From contig CM040085.1 in the NCBI GenBank assembly GCA_022496805.1, forward strand, positions 36,919,811-36,983,810: a stretch of 64,000 nt of DNA, read 5' to 3'. A program made the translations under genes and the position numbers. The notes under the pieces were generated by a model, which made no database searches, was not told the origin of the DNA, and was given only the letters and a program-made list of their open reading frames with translations. This DNA is from Pohlia nutans (lineage: Eukaryota; Streptophyta; Bryopsida; Bryales; Mniaceae). Below, one piece after another: positions 57,111 through 64,000 of this stretch. Numbering within the stretch: position 1 is the first letter of the stretch; each line of letters starts with the position of its first letter.

Positions 57111-57744
57111 ACAAAAGAAATTCTAGGTAGAACCCACTCAAGAATAATAAAAAAGAAAGAAAAACATGAGGCCCAATTTAGACTTCTTCAACCTTTTGGG
57201 TAAAATAGAAAAATCTAGCTTCTATTCTAACCACTGATCAATGAGTGTAAACGAACTTTGAGTTGAGAAACCTTTTATATGTGTGAGGGCTCAATTTAGT
57301 TGAGTTTTTTTACATGTCTTGGTTGAATTTCAACACTCAACCGGACCATAATTGACTTTGAATCACCATCCTGCTTTATGACTTTATTTATTGTTTGTGG
57401 TTTCAAAAGTCAACTTGTAGTAGGACTTACAATTAAGACATTGAATCTATGTACAACTCAATTGAATGAGATTAGACTATGGTTGAGTTTGTTTTAATTT
57501 CAATAATTACTGAATTAGTGTGGGTCTCTGTTCAAAAATAGAAGCCAAAAGATGGATTCATGCACTAGAATCTGTCTGTTTATGAAAAAAACAGAAAAAG
57601 AAAAAGAGAGAAGAAGTTGGATTCAAGTGAATCCATGTTCCAACTCATTCAATTGTACGTGGGGGACGAGCGAAAGACCCATTCAGAATCCTAAATGAAA
57701 GTATCAAGGGTGCCCCACATTAAAAAATTTGTTTTGCAAAAGAG

Positions 57745-57976
57745 TTAACCCTTAAAAGGCCCGTGGGGTCCCTCTCTACAACCCATATTTAACCTTATAA
57801 TTGTTCAATTGTAGTTTAATACATGAATTGTGATATATTATTATATAAATATTATCACGATTATTGATTTTACTTTGTACTGAAAAGTATTTGGTCATTA
57901 TTATTTTGATGAAATACCACTGAATACAAAATATACTTTACGGCCACAAAGAGCTTTCGGGCTGTTCAAGGATTAA
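57745..57976 (+). mobile_element. TTAA-flanked short element, family J
   Basis: About 232 bp, TTAACCCTTAAAAGGCCC to CAAGGATTAA. Similar length and left end to family I, with a GCCCGTGGGGTCC hairpin like family E. Right end decayed. Confidence 0.55.
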
Positions 57977-58113
57977 ACAATGCTTTGAGTGTCCATTTTC
58001 TCTCATGCAACTTTAAAGTGTGGTGTAATTTTTTTTAGAAACAAGGTTAAAATTTGAAACAAGAGAGCAAACATTTGTATTGTACATGATGTGTTTTGAT
58101 AGTTGGTTCAACA

Positions 58114-58657
58114 TTAACCCTTTGACGCACATGTGTCGATATAATGGACGACAAATAAATTGCAACCTTTCTCTTAACTATATCTTGTGTAATTTTTCAT
58201 CCATCTAGATTTCTCTTGGTTCTTGTGCTAGTTGACTATCGTTTGATGGTATAGATCTTCAAAATAAGATATTGTGATTTTATTTTAAATAACAAAATTG
58301 GTTTATGTCAAGTTTCATTCTTAGTTCAAAAAGTGAGGCTTTAAACATGATTTCCAAAATAAGTAAAATCAAATAATGAAAATCATACCATCAAGTAAAT
58401 GTTATTCCAAATTCATTACAACAATTTTTTGAAAAAATTGGGTTAATTTGTGATTTTTAATTAACTTTAAAAAGAAAAAATTGAATTTTTAATCACAATT
58501 TATTAATTTAAAATATGCTAAATCCAACCGTACAGATGTGATCTTCACATTGACATTTTCAGTTTAGCTTTGTACATCAACTCCGTTTTTGTTATTCATC
58601 AAACATTTCATAATGCATCTTCGTAATCAATGTTGAATCGGGACGTTAAAAGGTTAA
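58114..58657 (+). mobile_element. TTAA-flanked element, family K, copy 1
   Basis: About 544 bp, TTAACCCTTTGACGC to ACGTTAAAAGGTTAA. Inverted partner of 3458-3995. Non-coding. Confidence 0.68.
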
Positions 58658-58949
58658 TGTATAAAATAATAATATTTTTTTGGATTGCTCCATTTCGGCA
58701 CTATGAGTATTTTTCCAGATTTCCTCTTCATCACACTAAAAATAATATTCACTAAAGAATGATTTCCAAAAAAATCAACTTTCATTTTTGAACTAATTTG
58801 TGTCAGACTAACTATCAGCCAAAAATATTCTTGTGGTATTTTTGTACATTTTTTCACCCAACATTCAAAACAAACACTATCTTTTGATGCTGTATCTTCT
58901 CACTATATGCAGCTCATGTCGCAGTTTCATGCTATTATGATGGACTAGC

Positions 58950-59315
58950 AAGTAGCTCTAAGAGCATATGCACCCTACCCCTGAAAGTAGGAGATTCTCT
59001 TAAAACTAGATGAAAAGTACTTGTATTTAATGCTAAAAACTTAGGGTGGATGAGAAAGCCATAGAATATGACCACGATATGGTGATATGTGAATACGTCC
59101 CTCTATAGCTAATCAAGAAAAGGGCTCGGTATCCTAAATTGATGAACAATAATGATTACCCATATATAGTGATCGTATTTGGTTTACAAACTATATAGAG
59201 GGACACATAGAGGTTCTAGGGTGTGGAGACGATAGCTTGTGACATCAAATTCTGAATATGATGATAGTGGTCAAGGAGTGAATTGAAGGGAGAAAGGCGA
59301 TGATGCTCTAAGCCT
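58950..59315 (-). repeat. Dispersed repeat Q, copy 2
   Basis: Inverted partner of 18830-19090; both contain the TATAGAGGGAC block and the AATGATTACCCAT block. Boundaries approximate. Confidence 0.5.
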
Positions 59316-59798
59316 ATAATTGTTAGCCTATTGGAGTCTTCAGAAAACCCCATTTGGTGCAAAATGCTCTTCGTATAAGGCAATTTGGATAAATAAACGT
59401 TTTATAATTGTAAATAATGTTGAATGTTTTTAAACTACCAGCTCCCCCAACTCTACATGTAGACTTTTCATGGAGCCATTGTAGTTGAGACTCAAAACTA
59501 CTTACTTCACTATTCAAGCAAACCAATGATACGAGAAGCATTGCGAAGAAATAGTTGGTGGTTTTGGGTATGGCCATGAGTGGAAATCAATACCACATAG
59601 TGTAGACATAGGAAAATTATACGTTGATATCAAGTTCCAGTGAACTTTCCACTTTTAAAATTTGCATCAATTTCAACATTTAGAATAAAATTGTAAAAAA
59701 AAAATGCATTCTTTATTAAAACCTTACCTAAAATGAAAGAAAATTATTCACCAAAGATATCATTGCTAAAAATACATTTGATTGCTTAAGTTGGTGGT

Positions 59799-60359
59799 TT
59801 AACTGCTAAATGCCCGATCATGCATTTTTTTTGCTTGGTGTACAGAAGCGAACTTCGTTTTCTCATCCATCATGCATTTTGTGCACTGTGGATTTTATTT
59901 TATTCTATAAATTTTTAATAGGAAGTTAGCCTTCATGCATGTGTGATCCAATAGAAAGGGGATGAGCTGTGAAATTTTAATGCCTCATTTCATGTTGTAG
60001 TGATTCACCAAAAATTTCAAATATTTTAGTGTGAATGTGCTCTTGAAAAAATAAACTCATAAAATTAAGCAACCCAAAACTCTTCAAAATTCACTACACT
60101 TAGAGTATTACATTTCAATCCATCACAACAAATTTCATTCACAAATTGCCAACATCTTATTTGTAATCAAATTACAAAAGAATTTTGAATTTTAAGTTTC
60201 AAATTTTATAGGTGATAGCAATCGCAGATCTTATTAACCATATGGATAGAATCCAAAATTCAACTTTTCAAGTTTAGAACATCCCTCTTAGTTGCATTTT
60301 ATAATGCATCTTTGCAAAACTGTCCAATTTGGGGAAGGGTGAGGACGTTTAGGCGTCAA
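59799..60359 (-). mobile_element. TTAA MITE family A, copy 8
   Basis: About 561 bp from TTAACTGCTAAATGCCCG to GACGTTTAGGCGTCAA; both ends carry point changes. Interior landmarks are intact and reversed. Confidence 0.8.
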
Positions 60360-61013
60360 AGGCAATCAAACTTAGGTGAAAATCTTGCACTACAACAGAT
60401 AGAGGGAGTATCAAATAATATTTTCAAGTACGAGAATGAATGTCAAAGCTGTCTGGTGAAATTCTGGACAGGGGAAAAAACAAACATTATGGTAAATGTG
60501 TCCTTTGTAGCATCGCTTTTTCGACTCAAACTTGCTCACATTCACTGTAAATGGACAGTAGCCTTTTGGTCATATAGCATTGGTCCACAGCCAGTAAAAT
60601 TCTGCTTGCAGGGAGCAGTGAGGGGTACTACGGAAAACGAGAACTCCGTCTAGAGATGCTTCTGAAAGCAGTTGTACAAGTGCAGTGACTGAGTTGAATG
60701 GAATTGACATGCAATGTTATTGTGGTTGCTGCGCTTCTGACGCCTTTGTCTAGTGTCCTTGCCAGTCATGGCTTCTTTTACAGGACTACACTCAAACCTC
60801 CGTCTTTGATCTGACCACCTCGCTTGGGTCCCAACCTTTTTCACCATGATTATGACATAGTTTGAATGTGTGACAAGTGTGTTACACTCAATGATAGTGT
60901 CATAAGTGTGCAGGATATTCTAGAATGTCATTTGTAGAGAGGGTTGTTATAAAGAGGTTTGTGTGTACTGGCTACTAACTTAGCCCCATAATGTGGAAGT
61001 ACCTACCATTCAT
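60360..61013. other. Intergenic DNA, short unrecognised frames
   Basis: Frames at 60312-60653 (plus) and 60650-60847 (minus) have ordinary codon content, but no domain was recognised. No RNA gene seen. Confidence 0.35.
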
Positions 61014-61594
61014 TTAACCCTGAAACGTCCAACCGTCTAGAAAGTGAACGATGTACAAAATCAAACGCAGATTTCTTATGCGTTATTCACTTTTTTTTAG
61101 TGTAGGTTTTTTAAAAATGTATTTTATGGGAAGTTAGTCGTTCGTGCATGTGTGATCCGATTAGAAAGGGGATGATTTGTGAAAATTTTATGCCTCGTTT
61201 CATGTTGTAGTGATTCACCCAAATTTTTGAAGATTTCAGTTTAAAAGTGCTTTTGGAAATGTTAACTCATAAAATTATGCAACCAAAAATTCTCCAAAAA
61301 TCACTACAATTAGAGTATTAAATTTCAACCAATCACAACAAATTTCATGTACAAATTGTCATTATCTTATTCATAATCAAATTACAAAAGAATTTCAATT
61401 ATAAGTTTTTAATTTTTATACAAAAATATTGGTGATAGCAATCATAGATCTAATGGTACGGATAGGATCAAAAATTTATAATGTACAATTTTTATTCATA
61501 TATCAAGTTCAAAAATATCTCTCTTCATTACATTTTATAAGACATCTTTGAAATTCTCCAAATGTAGTGAGGAGTGAGGACCTTTAGGGGTTAA
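61014..61594 (-). mobile_element. TTAA MITE family A, copy 9
   Basis: About 581 bp, TTAACCCTGAAACGTCC to CCTTTAGGGGTTAA, full set of interior landmarks. Confidence 0.87.
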
Positions 61595-61644
61595 GCAATT
61601 TTAGAGTACGTACCAAGTGTGTTGTAAATTTTTGAAGAAAAGAT

Positions 61645-62030
61645 AAATATTATTGTAGTTGAATCCAAGTGAAATCGTATTTTTCTAATAAAATTTGTAA
61701 TCTCTATGAATTTTCAAAGTGGTCTGCCTTGAAAATACAAAACCGGCCATGAGCATCCAAAAAATGCTTTATAATCATTCAAAATCAACCTATAATTCAG
61801 ATAGGAGTTACTTTAAACTACCCCCATTTAGATTCAATTCCACCCAATGAATCTACTTGATTGCCATGCTAAATTGATTCCTTTATTGTCATAATTGTTT
61901 AATCATCACTTTGTGCTACGATTTTCATTCATTGAAGTACCTAAACCGCTCTATTTACACTCAATTCCACCTTTTACTTATTGCATTTAATGTTCACTTA
62001 AAATGAGGTAAAATTGAGAGTCTTTCAAGG
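61645..62030 (-). repeat. Dispersed repeat N, copy 2
   Basis: Inverted partner of 40880-41385. Non-coding. Confidence 0.5.
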
Positions 62031-62821
62031 GCGGCGTGAAAAAAGTGTCTCTTCCACCCCTTGATACGATGTCAACAAGACAAAGGAGCTAAAGTAGACA
62101 ACAACAACGGAGTCACTCTCTCATTTGTTTGTCACCACAAAATTATATTCCATTCACCCTTTCTGCTCATTTTGAGCCCTTGGATCAACACATAAAGACA
62201 GAATTGGATTCCCATTAAAAACTTGGCATTATGTCCCATAACCTCCCAGCTTCATCCAGTCAAAAAAGACTTCTGAGCTACACCCAAATCACCATATATG
62301 TTGGGTGGGTGAATGTTGGGGTACATCCATCCATTTGGACAAATTCTCATCCATTTAAGAATGTCATCCAATGTTAACAAAATTTCATCCAATTTGCATG
62401 AATTTTACCACAGTACTTTGAAAAAACAATTAATAGTGAAGCCTCTTGTAACTATCGTGGGCTACATTATATGATGATTTCAGTGTAATGGGAATAATGG
62501 GAGGATTCTCTACGGTAATAACTTTCCGGTGGATTAACTTGTTCCTTTTACACTTACTTGTTCGTTTTCTTTTTCTTTTATGTCAGGGGGTGCAGGTGAG
62601 TGACCGACTTGTGTGTTTACAGAATCATTCCTCTTTCTATTGAGTCTTAATGACGGTTCTTGGTAATTGGTTGTAATCAGGTCTTCTCAGACGGCGTTTC
62701 TTAATTGGACGTACTAGAGGTGCAGACCATTACGCAAGCAAGCCAGCTCAGCACAAGATTCTTTGGGCAAATTTTCCTTTGAAATATTATTTTCATGTTC
62801 ACTCCCAGGGTCCGATTCAGA
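62031..62821. other. Intergenic DNA
   Basis: No gene recognised up to the LINE target duplication. Confidence 0.4.
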
Positions 62822-62836
62822 CAACCTGGTGAATTT

Positions 62837-63275
62837 TTATTTTTTTTGGCACAAACGAAGGGGAACCCTTTATTGCGAGAGAGAAAAATACAAACCCTCC
62901 CCCCCACCGAGACTGTCGAGGCGGGAGAACCAGAACCAAGCTAAAGTTAAATGTTAAGAATAAAGTCAGTAAAAGGGCCCGTGAGGGCCCAAAGAATTTT
63001 GTGCTCAACGGGGGCGTAGGTGCCCATGACCCCGTTGCCACACCATCTGTTCAGGAAGGTCTTGAGGATGGGCGATGTGTGCCTGTGATTGATGGCAACT
63101 TTCTTCCGGATCTTCTGCCACGTGATTCTGCCGTAGTCTACAATCCCGATCCAAATTTTCTGCAGCAGCTTGGCATCAGCCCAAAGAATGTTGTTGAAGA
63201 CGATGTTGTTACGAGGCAGCCACAGGGTCCACAGAACGACTCCACGGAGCAGGTTCCAGATTCTCTCATTGCTAC
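62837..63275 (-). mobile_element. 5'-truncated LINE (L1-type), 439 bp
   Basis: Flanked by a 15-bp target duplication CAACCTGGTGAATTT (62822-62836 and 63276-63290). On the minus strand it ends with an A-rich tail at 62837-62847. The coding remnant reads WNLLRGVVLWTLWLPRNNIVFN and continues for about 80 residues, typical of the C-terminal region of plant L1 reverse-transcriptase proteins; the rest of the protein was never inserted. Confidence 0.88.
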
Positions 63276-63468
63276 CAACCTGGTGAATTTCCACGCCAGA
63301 TTTTCAGAGGTTCACATCACCCTAAACTAATCACAAGATGACATGTAGTAGATTTGGACAAACATTAACTAATTTTGGTCGAAATTGATCATAATGTAGG
63401 GTACCAATCACTATACTAAATGGCATATTTAGTGTGCCAGGAAATTTGATGTCTTTTACCACAATTCG

Positions 63469-63702
63469 TTAAACCCCTAAACGTCTGAAAGTGCCTTTGC
63501 GGCCAGTAGAATACGGTGTATTTTTCTAGTATTTGGAATGGGTCCAGACCTTTTATAGGTTTGAGTTCAACACAAAAGCTGAAATTTACATCAATGCGGT
63601 TCTAGTGAGCTATTGAGATCCCAATTTAGAGCTTCTTGTTGGTAGCAAATACCAATTATACGGCCACGTATCTACTATCCCCATAGGACGTTTAGGGGTT
63701 AA
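63469..63702 (+). mobile_element. TTAA-flanked short element, family I, copy 2
   Basis: About 234 bp, TTAAACCCCTAAACGTC to GACGTTTAGGGGTTAA, a nearly perfect terminal inverted repeat of about 15 bp. Matches I copy 1 in order and orientation. The rest of the window to 64000 shows nothing recognisable. Confidence 0.8.
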
Positions 63703-64000
63703 AGGTGAAGAGAGATAATGCCCCTACATTGCATAGGGGTTTGCCACTTGTCATTCCCACTTTCATTGAGAGTGCCATGTTCTTTCCAGCTAGTGAGAGT
63801 AACATGAAGTGGCAAGCCATGTTTATTATAAAGTCGGCATATGTCATTGGAACACTTCGTTCATTTTTACTTACAAATAACTATGTATTTCTCTAAAATC
63901 AAATAGTGTTTGGGTTCAGAAATGGTGTTCTGGACACTAAATAAGACATTAAGTGTAGTGGAAAAAAGTTGTATTTTGGTACCAAGGAACATTCTTTGAG

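Overview
This looks like nuclear DNA of a land plant with a large, repeat-rich, AT-rich genome. Plant signs are a spliced cytosolic eL37 gene with a telo-box, a plant-type BTB/POZ gene, an F-box gene, plant-type tRNA-Asp and tRNA-Gly genes, a polycistronic box C/D snoRNA locus and a chromodomain Ty3/gypsy element. The Gag-like protein and overall style of that element suggest a non-seed plant (fern, lycophyte or moss) more than a flowering plant. That last step is inference; species is not determinable by eye.

Layout. 1-2.1 kb: eL37 (RPL37), four exons. 3.4-4.6 kb: two TTAA-flanked repeats. 4.8-6.0 kb: BTB/POZ gene on the minus strand. 7-11 kb: a pile of TTAA-flanked elements, one with a further nested insertion. 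11-14.9 kb: repeats, an (AT)35 tract, no gene. 15.0-16.5 kb: F-box-like gene on the minus strand, split by a frameshift. 18-23.4 kb: more TTAA elements. 23.4-25.2 kb: snoRNA cluster with two U14 copies, a U38-like snoRNA and an snR47-like snoRNA. 25.67-25.82 kb: tandem tRNA-Asp and tRNA-Gly. 27.8-29.5 kb: CpG-rich patches with short tandem repeats. 29.9-31.0 kb: minisatellite made of TTAA-element end sequence. 32.3 kb: a broken tRNA-Gly copy. 34.2-36.25 kb: three TTAA elements joined head to tail through shared TTAA sites. 38-44 kb: AT-rich repeats and foldback elements. 44.38-50.73 kb: one nearly intact Ty3/gypsy chromovirus on the minus strand with a target duplication, nearly identical LTRs, dense heat-shock-element motifs and an extra 3' ORF. 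51-64 kb: repeats, more TTAA elements and a 5'-truncated LINE.

The dominant unexplained signal is a set of at least ten short non-coding families (230-920 bp). Nearly all begin TTAACCCCTAA or a close variant and end with its complement. TTAA as the target site together with CCC termini is the signature of piggyBac-class elements; no transposase is encoded here. In the entries these are called families A-K, named only for this window. For family A, plus means the end reading TTAACCCCTAAACGTNCTCACCC comes first.

Gene function is basic housekeeping: ribosomal protein, rRNA-modification guide RNAs and tRNAs sit in islands between repeats. Exon joins, snoRNA pairings and repeat boundaries were worked out by eye; distances and identities are hand counts.
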